64,000 bases of DNA from Microbacterium sp. SLBN-154. Lineage in GTDB: Bacteria; Actinomycetota; Actinomycetes; Actinomycetales; Microbacteriaceae. Location of the stretch: assembly GCF_006715565.1 (NCBI RefSeq), contig NZ_VFNL01000001.1, forward strand, positions 930,001-994,000. The letters run 5' to 3'. Within the stretch, counting starts at the first letter, position 1, and every line of letters starts with the position of its first letter. Below are positions 51,299 to 61,343 of this stretch, in pieces. A program made the translations under genes and the position numbers. The notes under the pieces are model-generated. The model was given only the letters and a program-made list of their open reading frames with translations, searched no databases and had not been told where the DNA came from.

Positions 51299-52795
51299 TC
51301 AGTGAGCCATTCCGGCGAGCGCCTCGGGGTCGATGGTAGCGATGGAGCGGGTGTCCTGGAACGCCCGCACGCCTTCGATCCCCTGCTCCCGGCCGAAACC
51401 GGACTGCTTCATGCCGCCGAACGGTGCGCGCAGGTCGAGCCGCGTCGCGCCGTGGTCGTTGACCCAGACGTAGCCGCAGACCAGCTGCGATCCGACGCGC
51501 TGCGCCGAGGCCGGGTCGCCGGTCCAGACCGATCCGCACAGTCCGCCCCAGGTGTCGTTGGCCAGGCGCACGGCCTCCTCCTCGCTGTCGAAGGGGAGGA
51601 TCGGGATGACGGGCCCGAACTGCTCCTGAGTGACCACGCGCAGCTGCGGGTCGGGGTCGACGACGATCGCCGGGCGCAGGAAGTTGCCGCCGGCGAGGTC
51701 GCCGCCGGGCAGCTGCCCGAACTCGCGGACATCGGCCCCTGCGTCCTTGGCCTCCTGGATGATCTCCTCGACGAAGGCCTTCTGCGCCGACTGGTGCAGC
51801 GGCCCCATCGTCGCGCCCTCATCGAGGCCGTAGCCGATGACGGCCTTCTCGAGGCGGGCCGAGAGCCCGGCGACGAGTTCGTCCATCCGCGAGCGGTGGA
51901 CGAACACGCGCTTGGCGTTCATGCAGATCTGGCCGGTGGTGTCGAAGATCGCGGCGTACAGGCGGTCGAGGTGGGTGTCGTCGAGGATGGCGTCCTCGAG
52001 GAACACCGCCGCGTCGTTGCCTCCGAGCTCGAGCGTCACCCGGGTGAGGGTCTTCGACGCCATCTCCATGATCCGCTTGCCGCCGTTGACGCTGCCGGTG
52101 AAGCAGACCTTGGCGATGTCGGGGTTCTGGATGAGACCCGCCATGTTCTCGTCCTTGCCGGTGATCACGTTGAGCACACCCGGCGGCAGCTTCTCGGCCA
52201 CGCGCTGGACGACACGGGTGGTCGCCAGGGGCGCCGAGGGCGGCGGCTTCACGATCGCGGTGTTGCCCGCGAGGAGGGCGTGTGGCAGGGCGGCGCCCAG
52301 AATCGCGATCGGCCAGTTGAAGGGCACGATCACGGTGACGACCCCGAGGGGCTGGTAGGCGACCTCGGTGTTCACCGGAATCGCGCCCGGGACCACAGGG
52401 AGGGTGTGGCCCTTGTCGACCTCGCCGGCGAGCATGAGCGCGAGGTTCCACCGGATCTCGAACACGAGGGCGTCCACCCACGCCTCGAAGCGGATCTTCC
52501 CGTTCTCCTGGGAGAGGATCGCCGCGTCGGTGTCACGGTCGTCGGCGATGCCGGCGATCGCCTCCGCCATCAGACGGGCACGCTCCTCGGCTCCTATCGC
52601 GGCCCACGCGGGGAACGCCGACTTCGCCGCCGCGACGGCATCGGCGACATCCTGGACCGAGGCGGCGGCGGCCGTGCCGACCGTCGCTCCCGGCTTCGCC
52701 GGGTCGGCCACGGTCAGCACGTCGTCCGTGAACCGCTCCTCCCCGCCGATGAACAAGCCCGTCGACACTCCTGCCGACGTCATCACATCTGTCAT
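51299..52795 (-). CDS. NAD(P)-dependent aldehyde dehydrogenase
   Basis: The 498-residue enzyme is full length for the family. The NAD site and active-site parts are clear: VIVPFNWPIAILGAALPHAL, FTGSVNGGKRIM, the general base Glu in LELGGNDA, the nucleophile Cys in TGQICMNAKR and EQFGPVIPILPF. The specificity cannot be read; it is similar in layout to succinate-semialdehyde and other short aldehyde dehydrogenases. It is transcribed divergently from the transketolase/ABC operon with 246 bp between, so it may serve the same pathway, with the adjacent MarR as regulator. Confidence 0.9.
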   Translation of the reverse strand: MTDVMTSAGVSTGLFIGGEERFTDDVLTVADPAKPGATVGTAAAASVQDVADAVAAAKSAFPAWAAIGAEERARLMAEAIAGIADDRDTDAAILSQENGKIRFEAWVDALVFEIRWNLALMLAGEVDKGHTLPVVPGAIPVNTEVAYQPLGVVTVIVPFNWPIAILGAALPHALLAGNTAIVKPPPSAPLATTRVVQRVAEKLPPGVLNVITGKDENMAGLIQNPDIAKVCFTGSVNGGKRIMEMASKTLTRVTLELGGNDAAVFLEDAILDDTHLDRLYAAIFDTTGQICMNAKRVFVHRSRMDELVAGLSARLEKAVIGYGLDEGATMGPLHQSAQKAFVEEIIQEAKDAGADVREFGQLPGGDLAGGNFLRPAIVVDPDPQLRVVTQEQFGPVIPILPFDSEEEAVRLANDTWGGLCGSVWTGDPASAQRVGSQLVCGYVWVNDHGATRLDLRAPFGGMKQSGFGREQGIEGVRAFQDTRSIATIDPEALAGMAH

Positions 52796-52893
52796 GGCTG
52801 AAACTCACCTCTCTGTGGGTTCTTCGTTCCCGGGCCATTGTCCAATACCCGGCGAACGTGCGGGCCGTCGCCGGAGTGATGACCCGTGCGGCG

Positions 52894-52923
52894 AGTTTAC
52901 GTGCATCCCTCTTTACTTGTAAA
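52894..52923 (-). promoter_or_regulatory. Aldehyde dehydrogenase promoter with overlapping dyad
   Basis: On the minus strand TTTACA (52923-52918) and TAAACT (52899-52894) are 18 bp apart, a good sigma-70-like pair in an AT-rich island. The -35 lies inside the inverted repeat TTTACTTGTAAA (52912-52923), which resembles MarR-type half sites. Repression by the MarR encoded downstream is inferred. The rest of the gap to 53041 holds an ATCCCT/AGGGAT inverted repeat (52948-52967) and two copies of CGACTGATCGACA (52988, 53002). Confidence 0.6.
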
Positions 52924-53041
52924 TGAGTCGGTGGTAGCTTCGCCGACATCCCTTCCCGTCGAGGGATCGCAGACGGCCGACGAAGGCCGACTGATCGACA
53001 ACGACTGATCGACACCGTGTCATTCAATGAGGAGGCATGTG

Positions 53042-53917
53042 GTGAGTTCGCCGACCCTGACAGCCGGTCGAGAGCACAGCGTGGCTGAGCTGGAAGACCT
53101 CGCATTCGAGCTGCGATCGAAGCTCCTGCAGCTGTGCGGCACCTACGAGGGTGCCGTCCACATCGGCGGGGATCTCTCCGCCGCGGACATCCTGACCGTG
53201 CTCTTCAGCTATGGACTGCGCGTGGACCCGACCGACATCGCCGCCCCCGAGCGCGACCGCTTCGTGCTCAGCAAGGGCCACGCGGCAGTCTGCATGTACA
53301 TCGCCATGGCCATCCGCGGCTTCTTCGAGTACGACGACATCGTCGCCACATACGGCCAGCTCGACAGCGCCTACGGCATGCACCCGTGCAAGGTGCAGCT
53401 GCCGGGCGTCGAGTGCTCCACCGGCTCGCTGGGCCACGGACTGCCGCTGGCGGTCGGGATGGCGCTGGGCGCCCGTCACCGGGGTGAGACGCACCGTGTG
53501 GTGACCCTCCTGGGTGACGGCGAGACCGGCGAGGGATCGGTGTGGGAGGCGGTGATGGCGGCCCGCAGCAATCGCCTGGGGAACCTCGTGGCCTTCATCG
53601 ACCGCAACAAGCAGCTCATGACGAGCTTCGCCGAGGAGCGGGTGATGTTCGAGCCGTATCCCGACAAGTGGCGCGCGTTCGGCTGGAACGTCGTCGAGGT
53701 CGACGGCCACGACATGGCCGAGCTCGTCGCAGCGGTCGATGCGCTCCCCGACCCCGCCAGCGACGTGCCGACCGTGGTCATCTGCAACACCGTCAAGGGC
53801 AAGGGCGTGGACTTCATGGAGCACAACCTCGCCTGGCACGCCGGTTCGCTCGGCGCCGCCGACCTCGAGCGCGCGCTCGCCGCGCTCGACGCATCCCGCA
53901 CGAAGGAGAGTGTCTGA
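53042..53917 (+). CDS. Transketolase, N-terminal (thiamine diphosphate) subunit
   Basis: The 291-residue protein is the first half of a split transketolase. It keeps the ThDP-binding motif with GDG (VVTLLGDGETGEGSVWEAVM) and the histidine-containing LSKGHAAVCMYIAMA and GSLGHGLPLAVGMALG. It needs the C-terminal subunit encoded next to it. The GTG at 53042 is chosen because GGAGG lies 6 nt upstream; GTG at 53039 and ATG at 53027 are alternatives. It heads an operon with a transporter and dehydrogenases, so it probably acts in a dedicated catabolic route rather than the main pentose phosphate pathway. Confidence 0.92.
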   Translation: MSSPTLTAGREHSVAELEDLAFELRSKLLQLCGTYEGAVHIGGDLSAADILTVLFSYGLRVDPTDIAAPERDRFVLSKGHAAVCMYIAMAIRGFFEYDDIVATYGQLDSAYGMHPCKVQLPGVECSTGSLGHGLPLAVGMALGARHRGETHRVVTLLGDGETGEGSVWEAVMAARSNRLGNLVAFIDRNKQLMTSFAEERVMFEPYPDKWRAFGWNVVEVDGHDMAELVAAVDALPDPASDVPTVVICNTVKGKGVDFMEHNLAWHAGSLGAADLERALAALDASRTKESV

Positions 53918-54876
53918 TGCCCGTCACCTTCACCTTCGGGGAATTCCTCGGAGCCCGATCCGTCATCGGCTCGACCCTGGCGGAGCTGGGCGAGGACCGG
54001 GAGAACCTCTTCGTCCTCACCCCCGACATCGGGGCCACCCTCGTGGAGTTCCGCGACCGCTTCCCCGACCGCTTCATCGACGTCGGGCTCGCCGAGCAGG
54101 CCTGCGTCGGGATCGCGGCGGGCCTCGCCTACGACGGCAACATCCCCGTCGTCTCCGGCATGCTCCCCTTCCTCAGCATGCGGGCGCTGGAGCAGATCCG
54201 CACCGACATCTGCTACCCGAACCTCCCGGTGAAGATCATCGGCACGCACGGCGGTCTCGTCGGCAACGGCGGCTCGACGCACTACGCCGTCGAGGACCTC
54301 GCGCTGATGTCGGCGCTGACGAACATGACGGTGACCTCGATCGGCGACCCGCTGATGGTCGGCGAGATCATCCGTCAGTCGATGAGCATGACGGGGCCCC
54401 TGTACATCCGCCTCGCGGTCGGCAAGAAGGACATGGTCCTCTACGAACCCGGTCAGCACGACATCCGCATCGGCAAGGGCATCATCGCCCGCGAGGGCAC
54501 CGATCTCACCCTCTTCACCCACGGCACCACCGTCGCGCAGGCGCTCGCCGCCGCCGAGCAGGTCGCCGAGGCGGGGATCTCGGTGCGGGTCGTGGACATG
54601 TTCACGCTGAAGCCCATCGACGAGGAGCTCATCCTCGACTCCGCCGAGCGCACCGACGGGCGATTCGTCGTGCTCGAGGACCACCTCGCCTACGGCGGCC
54701 TGGCCAGCCGGATCGCCGACGTCATCGCCGATCGCCGCCTGCACCTGACCGCCTTCGAGCGGCTGGGCATCCCGCAGGTCTACGCCGGATTCGGCGAGGA
54801 CGAGCAGCTCCGCGACAAGCACGGGTACGGCCTCGCCGCCACGGTCGCCGCCATCCGCCGGGCGCACGCGGCCTGA
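53917..54876 (+). CDS. Transketolase, C-terminal subunit
   Basis: The 319-residue protein carries the pyrimidine-binding and C-terminal domains. The catalytic Glu lies in FIDVGLAEQACVGIAAGLAY, and the regulatory C-terminal domain includes DLTLFTHGTTVAQALAAAEQ. Together with the preceding gene it should transfer a two-carbon ketol unit between sugars. Its ATG shares a base with the stop of the N-terminal subunit gene (TGATG). Confidence 0.92.
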   Translation: MPVTFTFGEFLGARSVIGSTLAELGEDRENLFVLTPDIGATLVEFRDRFPDRFIDVGLAEQACVGIAAGLAYDGNIPVVSGMLPFLSMRALEQIRTDICYPNLPVKIIGTHGGLVGNGGSTHYAVEDLALMSALTNMTVTSIGDPLMVGEIIRQSMSMTGPLYIRLAVGKKDMVLYEPGQHDIRIGKGIIAREGTDLTLFTHGTTVAQALAAAEQVAEAGISVRVVDMFTLKPIDEELILDSAERTDGRFVVLEDHLAYGGLASRIADVIADRRLHLTAFERLGIPQVYAGFGEDEQLRDKHGYGLAATVAAIRRAHAA

Positions 54877-54893
54877 GACGGAGGGACGTCACC

Positions 54894-55955
54894 ATGAAGA
54901 CGGTCGCCGTCACCCGCGTGGGGAACCTGCGCGCCGAAGACGCCGACGAGCGCGGACTCATCGGTCTCGCCGACTTCCCCGCGCAGCCACTCGGCCCGGA
55001 GGACGTCCGCATCCGCGTCGCCTACGCGGGCATCTGCGGATCCGATCCGCACGTGGCGGAGGGCTACTTCGGAACCGAGGTCCCCATCGGGCTCGGCCAC
55101 GAGATCTCCGGGGTCGTCGAGGCGCTCGGCGAACGGGCGCATCGCACGGGCCTTCAGGTCGGCGACCGCGTCGCGGGCAACTTCCTGCGCTTCTGCGGGA
55201 CGTGCCTGCCCTGCCGGGACGGTCGCCAGCAGTTCTGCGAATTCATCCAGGAGTACAACCGGCCCGGCATGGCCGAGACCGTCACGTGGCACGAATCGCA
55301 GGTCTACCGCCTGCCGGGTGAGGTGAGCCTCCGCCAGGGTGCGCTGCTCGAGCCGGTCTCGGTGGCCGTGCGCATCGCCGACAAGACCCGCCTGCGGGTC
55401 GGCGACCGGGTCGTGGTCTGCGGCGGCGGTCCGATCGGCCAGCTGGCGCTGCAGGTGCTGAAGCTGCACGGAGCGACGTCGCTGACGATGATCGAGCCGA
55501 TCGCCGAACGGCGCGAGATGGCCCTCCGCGGCGGCGCCGATCACGTGATCGATCCGCTCGCCGAGGACCAGGCCGCTCGCGCGCAGGAGATCACCGGCGG
55601 CAGGGGCTTCGATGTCGTCGTCGACGCCTCGGGCTCGACCCGCGCCGTTCCGGGGCTGCTCGACCTCGCCGCGCACGGGGCCACGGTGGTCTACGGCGCG
55701 ATGTATCCGGCCGACTACGAGCTGCCGCTGAACCTCTCGTCGTACCTCTACCTCAAAGAGCTCACCCTCACCGGTGTGTTCGTGTCGCCCTACGCCTTTC
55801 CGCGCGCCGTGCAGCTGCTTCCGCACCTGCGGCTCGACGATTTCACTCGGGCGGTCTACGACCTCGACGACGCCGTCGCCGCCTTCGCAGAACACCTGAG
55901 TGGACGTCACCCGAAGGTCCTCATCCGGTGCAACGACATCCCCGACGGGAGCTGA
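54894..55955 (+). CDS. Zinc-dependent sorbitol/threonine-type dehydrogenase
   Basis: The 353-residue MDR-family enzyme has the catalytic zinc site (GICGSDPH with Cys, GLGHE with His and Glu), four structural-zinc Cys in FCGTCLPCRDGRQQFC and the NAD site VVVCGGGPIGQLALQVLK. It probably oxidises a polyol or secondary hydroxyl to a ketone. GGAGGGACG lies upstream of the ATG, 17 bp after the transketolase gene. The substrate is unknown. Confidence 0.9.
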   Translation: MKTVAVTRVGNLRAEDADERGLIGLADFPAQPLGPEDVRIRVAYAGICGSDPHVAEGYFGTEVPIGLGHEISGVVEALGERAHRTGLQVGDRVAGNFLRFCGTCLPCRDGRQQFCEFIQEYNRPGMAETVTWHESQVYRLPGEVSLRQGALLEPVSVAVRIADKTRLRVGDRVVVCGGGPIGQLALQVLKLHGATSLTMIEPIAERREMALRGGADHVIDPLAEDQAARAQEITGGRGFDVVVDASGSTRAVPGLLDLAAHGATVVYGAMYPADYELPLNLSSYLYLKELTLTGVFVSPYAFPRAVQLLPHLRLDDFTRAVYDLDDAVAAFAEHLSGRHPKVLIRCNDIPDGS

Positions 55956-55960
55956 GGAGC

Positions 55961-57490
<1,530 letters not shown>

Positions 57491-57491
57491 C

Positions 57492-58481
57492 ATGACCACC
57501 ACGGAAAAAGAGCGCACCGGCGCCGTCATGGTCGCGGGTCACGCCCGCACCGTCGGCACCCGGCTCATGCAGGGCGGCACCGTCGTCGCCCTCGTGCTCC
57601 TGGTCGTCTTCTTCTTCGCCATGCGGCCCGACGTCTTCCTGACCTTCACCAACGTCCGCAACATCCTCTATCAGGTGTCGATCCTGGCGATCATCGCCGG
57701 CGCGCAGACGCTCGTCATGGTCGTCGGCGACTTCGACCTGTCGGTCGCGGCGACCTCGGCGCTGGCCGGCGCGGTGGCGGCATCCCTCATGCTCCAGGGT
57801 GTTCCGGTGATGCCGGCGATCGCGATCGCGCTCCTGGTCGGGCTCCTCATCGGCATGATCAACGGGGCGCTCGTGGCGTTCCTCAATCTCTCGGCGTTCG
57901 TGGCGACGCTGGCCACGATGACCTCCGTCATCGGACTGGCCTTCCTCGTGACGCAGGGGACGACGCTGTTCAACCTGCCTCCGGAGTTCAACGCCCTCGG
58001 CCAAGGACGGTTCCTGGAGATCCCGCTGCCGGTCTTCATCGCCATCGCGATCTCGGCGGTGCTGTGGTTCATCCTCCGCTACACCACGCTCGGTCGACGC
58101 TGGTATGCGATCGGCGGCAACGCCGAGGTCTCGCGCCTGTCGGGCGTGAACGTCAAGCGCGCGCGCTTCCTCGCCTTCTCGGCCGCCGGCCTGGTCGCCG
58201 CCATCGGCGGGGTGCTCCTGGCCGCGCGGCTGGGAAGCGCGAGCGCCATCCAGGGCGAGGACAACCTGATGTTCTCCGTCGCCGCGGTCTTCCTCGGCAT
58301 GACCATCGTCCGCTCGGGTGCCGCCAACATCGTCGGCACCATGGTCGGCGTCGCGATCATCGGCGTCATGAGCAACGGACTGAACATCCTGGGCGTGAAC
58401 GCGTACGTGCAGCAGGTCGTCACCGGCATCATCATCATCGCCGCGGTCACCCTCAGCTCGTTCAAGAACCGAGAACGCTAG
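57492..58481 (+). CDS. Sugar ABC transporter permease
   Basis: The 329-residue protein has eight to ten membrane helices and the RbsC-type signature (TLGRRWYAIGGNAEVSRLSG). It pairs with the ATPase one base upstream. The 75 bp to the binding-protein gene contain a short CCCGGCG/CGCCGGG hairpin and a strong AAAGGAG. Confidence 0.95.
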   Translation: MTTTEKERTGAVMVAGHARTVGTRLMQGGTVVALVLLVVFFFAMRPDVFLTFTNVRNILYQVSILAIIAGAQTLVMVVGDFDLSVAATSALAGAVAASLMLQGVPVMPAIAIALLVGLLIGMINGALVAFLNLSAFVATLATMTSVIGLAFLVTQGTTLFNLPPEFNALGQGRFLEIPLPVFIAIAISAVLWFILRYTTLGRRWYAIGGNAEVSRLSGVNVKRARFLAFSAAGLVAAIGGVLLAARLGSASAIQGEDNLMFSVAAVFLGMTIVRSGAANIVGTMVGVAIIGVMSNGLNILGVNAYVQQVVTGIIIIAAVTLSSFKNRER

Positions 58482-58556
58482 GCGTTCTCATCAGCCCGGC
58501 GACACCCGCGCCGGGGGCACCAAGAAAAAACGCAACCATCACAAAGGAGTAGAGAA

Positions 58557-59561
58557 GTGCGTAACAGAATCAGGGCATTCGCAGTCCTCGCCGTGGCCAG
58601 CGCCCTCGCGCTCGCCGGATGCGCCGGTGGCTCCGGCTCCAACGGAGGCGGAGGTGACGCCGGCGGAGGCGGTGGCGATGAGCCGCTGCGGGTCGTCGCC
58701 TTCACCTCGGGCAACCAGACGCCCATCGGTGCCTGGTGGGTCAAGGAGGTCGAGGCCCAGGCTGCCGAGCTCGGTTGGGAGCTCACCATGGTCCAGGGCG
58801 ACTTCGACTTCCAGAAGATGAACCCCGCCGTCGAGAGCGCCATCGGACAGGGCGCCGACCTCGTCTACAACGGCTACACCGACGTCGCCTCGATCGGCTC
58901 GATCGTCACCGCGGTGAAGGATGCCGGCATCCCGATGTTCGCCATCGACGCCGGCGTCGAGCCCACCGACGCCTACGCGCTGAACATCACCACCGACCAG
59001 CAGGGCATCGTCGACCAGACCATGGGCGCGATCTCCGACGCGATCGGCGGGCTCGAGGGCAAGAACATCATGGTGATCGGGCACGACCCGCACGCCGGCA
59101 TCCGCACCCGCGCCGCGCTGGCCGCCGAGGCGGTCGAGGCCGCCGGCGCCACGCTCGCCGGCGGAGAGATCCAGCAGGTCGTCTCACCCGCCACCGGGCG
59201 CACCGAGGCCCTGGCGCTGGTCGCCGACTACCTGTCTGCCAACCCCGACGGCCTCGATGCCGTCTGGGTCGGCTGGGATGACGCGGCTCTGGGTGCGGTG
59301 CAGGCCGTGACCGAGGCCGGCGCCACCGTCGCCGTCACCGGAGTGGATGCCACGAGCGAGGCGATCGCGGCGGTGAAGGCCGGCACGATGCTCGCCACCG
59401 TCGAGCAGCCCTGGCCGCTGATCAACGAGGCCGTCCTGGAGGCGATCGCCCAGTGGCGCTCGTCGGGCTCGGCGCCGTCGAACAACTTCGAGGAGGAGGC
59501 CACGACGCTGGTCACCTCCGAGAACGCCGACGACATCACCCCGTCCGACCAGCTCGGCTGA
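58557..59561 (+). CDS. Sugar ABC transporter substrate-binding lipoprotein
   Basis: The 334-residue protein has a lipoprotein signal with lipobox ALAGC near residue 22, a Gly/Ser-rich linker and a periplasmic-binding-protein-like fold of the ribose-binding group (DPHAGIRTRAALAAEAVEAA, VTGVDATSEAIAAVKAGTML). Aromatic residues suited to sugar stacking are present (GAWWVKE, VEQPWPLINEA). The GTG start follows AAAGGAGTAGAGAA. A hairpin after the gene may raise its transcript level relative to the genes downstream. Confidence 0.93.
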   Translation: MRNRIRAFAVLAVASALALAGCAGGSGSNGGGGDAGGGGGDEPLRVVAFTSGNQTPIGAWWVKEVEAQAAELGWELTMVQGDFDFQKMNPAVESAIGQGADLVYNGYTDVASIGSIVTAVKDAGIPMFAIDAGVEPTDAYALNITTDQQGIVDQTMGAISDAIGGLEGKNIMVIGHDPHAGIRTRAALAAEAVEAAGATLAGGEIQQVVSPATGRTEALALVADYLSANPDGLDAVWVGWDDAALGAVQAVTEAGATVAVTGVDATSEAIAAVKAGTMLATVEQPWPLINEAVLEAIAQWRSSGSAPSNNFEEEATTLVTSENADDITPSDQLG

Positions 59562-59569
59562 CGCAATCC

Positions 59570-59608
59570 CCTCGGGGGCGGGCTCTTCTCTCGGGCCTGC
59601 CCCCGAGG
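59570..59608 (+). terminator. Intra-operon hairpin after the binding-protein gene
   Basis: A 14-bp stem with one G-T pair (59570-59583 with 59595-59608) and an 11-nt loop lies 8 bp after the stop. Hairpins in this position commonly stabilise or partly terminate transcripts of abundant binding proteins. Confidence 0.6.
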
Positions 59609-59630
59609 TCCACCACGGAAAGGAACCCCC

Positions 59631-60413
59631 ATGCGCCTGGAAGGCAAGGTCGCCATCATCACCGGCGGCGCGAGCGGCATCGGCCGCGCCACCGTCGACA
59701 AGTTCGTCCGCGAGGGCGCGAAGGTGCTCATCGCCGACATCTCCCTCGAGGCGGCCGAGCGCGCCGTCGCCGAGGTCGAGGCCGCCGGCCACACCGGCAT
59801 GACCGCCGCGTGCCGCGTCGACGTCTCGGACTTCGCCGAGGTCGAGCAGATGGTCGCCACCGCGGTGTCGACCTTCGGCAAGCTCGACGTCATCTTCAAC
59901 AACGCCGGCATCGCCGGGGGCGCGCCGCTCCTGGACCACGACCCGGCGAAGGACTATGTGCCGATGATCCGCGTGGATCAGGACGGCGTCTACTACGGCA
60001 TCCTCGCCGCGGCCCGCCAGTTCCGCGATCAGGGGACCCCCGGGGTGATCATCAACACATCCTCCATCTACGGCGAGCAGGCCGCAGAACTCGCCTTCAG
60101 CTACAGCGCCGCCAAAGCTGCGGTCATCTCCTTCACCCGCTCGGCGGCGTACGAGCTCGCCGAGCACAACATCCGGGTCGTGGCGATCACGCCCGGTCGG
60201 GTGGGGACGGCGATCATCAACCAGTTCAGCGACGAACTGAAGACGGTGTTCGCCTCGGAGCAGCTGCGCAACACCATGACCCAGCCGTCCGAGATCGCCG
60301 ATGTCGTGGCCTTCCTCGCCTCGGACGAGGCGAATGTCATCAACGGCACGGTGGTGCACGTCGACGACGGGTACTCGGTGTTCAAGCAGCGGCTGGACCT
60401 CCCGGTGTTCTGA
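59631..60413 (+). CDS. Short-chain dehydrogenase/reductase
   Basis: The 260-residue SDR has the cofactor motif TGGASGIG at residues 10-17, NNAGIAGG, the active-site Ser in NTSSIYG and YSAAK with the catalytic Tyr and Lys. It probably oxidises a sugar, polyol or sugar acid in the route fed by the neighbouring transporter. GAAAGGAACC precedes the ATG. It overlaps the epimerase gene by one base. Confidence 0.93.
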   Translation: MRLEGKVAIITGGASGIGRATVDKFVREGAKVLIADISLEAAERAVAEVEAAGHTGMTAACRVDVSDFAEVEQMVATAVSTFGKLDVIFNNAGIAGGAPLLDHDPAKDYVPMIRVDQDGVYYGILAAARQFRDQGTPGVIINTSSIYGEQAAELAFSYSAAKAAVISFTRSAAYELAEHNIRVVAITPGRVGTAIINQFSDELKTVFASEQLRNTMTQPSEIADVVAFLASDEANVINGTVVHVDDGYSVFKQRLDLPVF

Positions 60414-61342
60414 TGACCGCCCACGCCAGCGACATCCCGATGACCCTCGATGTGGCGTGCCACCTGAACGTGGTGGTCGCCGACGCCTCGCCCGAGAGCC
60501 TGGAGCAGGCGCTGCCCGCGCTCGTCGATCTCGGAATCCACCGGGTCGTGCTTCCGCCGCTCGACCCCGCCGCGACCGACACCCGCAGCATGAGGGACGC
60601 CTTCGCGCACTGGGAGGTCTCGCCGATCACCATCGCCGGGCAGGCTCCCGGTGCCGATGTCTCTTCGGATGACGCGGACGAACGTGCCGCGGGCGTCGAC
60701 GCGCTCCGCCAGGCGCTGCGGCTGACCGCCGAGCTCGGCGGCGACCAGATGAACGGCGTGCCCTACGGGCTCTTCGGCTCGCCGGGGGCTCCCGTGCCCC
60801 GGCAGCGCGTCGAGGAGGCCGCGCGCCTGGTCGGACAGGTCGCCGACGAGGCGGCCGATCTCGGGATCGCCATGACCTTCGAGGTGCTCAACCGCTATGA
60901 GACCTCGGTGGTGAACACCGCCGCGCAAGCGATGCGGTTCGCCGAGGCGAGCGGGTCGGAGAACCTCCGCATCCACCTCGACACCTTCCATATGGCGGTG
61001 GAGGAGTCAGACCTCGAGGGCGCGATCCGTCTCGCCCTGCCGCGCCTGTCCTACCTCGAGCTGGGTCAGTCGGGGCGCGGAGCCCTCTCGGGCGGGGCTG
61101 TCGACATCCCGCAGATCGTCCGGCAGGCCCTCGACGACGGCTATCGCGGGAGGTTCGGGGTGGAGGCGTTCTCGCGCACGGTGCTCGCCGAACCGGTCGC
61201 CGACATGCTGGCGATCTGGCGCGCGCCGTATGACGACGGGATCGAGCTCATGCGCGACGCGCTGCGCGTCATCCGCTCGGGATGGGCCGCGAGCACGGCG
61301 GGTCGGCGGGAGATCCGTCTCGCCCGCGGGGCGATGGTCTGA
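60413..61342 (+). CDS. Sugar isomerase/epimerase (AP endonuclease family 2 TIM barrel)
   Basis: The 309-residue protein has the Xyl-isomerase-like TIM barrel, with metal-ligand candidates Glu in MTFEVLNRYET, Asp and His in IHLDTFHM, and Glu in FGVEAFSRTVL. This pattern is that of ketose 3-epimerases (tagatose/psicose/erythrulose type). It ends the operon, and its stop lies one base from the convergent CGS stop, with no room for a terminator between. Confidence 0.88.
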   Translation: MTAHASDIPMTLDVACHLNVVVADASPESLEQALPALVDLGIHRVVLPPLDPAATDTRSMRDAFAHWEVSPITIAGQAPGADVSSDDADERAAGVDALRQALRLTAELGGDQMNGVPYGLFGSPGAPVPRQRVEEAARLVGQVADEAADLGIAMTFEVLNRYETSVVNTAAQAMRFAEASGSENLRIHLDTFHMAVEESDLEGAIRLALPRLSYLELGQSGRGALSGGAVDIPQIVRQALDDGYRGRFGVEAFSRTVLAEPVADMLAIWRAPYDDGIELMRDALRVIRSGWAASTAGRREIRLARGAMV

Positions 61343-61343
61343 C

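Noticed and set aside
59453..60412. Long fused frame upstream of the epimerase gene
   Set aside because: It is the shadow frame of the SDR gene; the ATG at 60413, overlapping the SDR stop, is the natural start.
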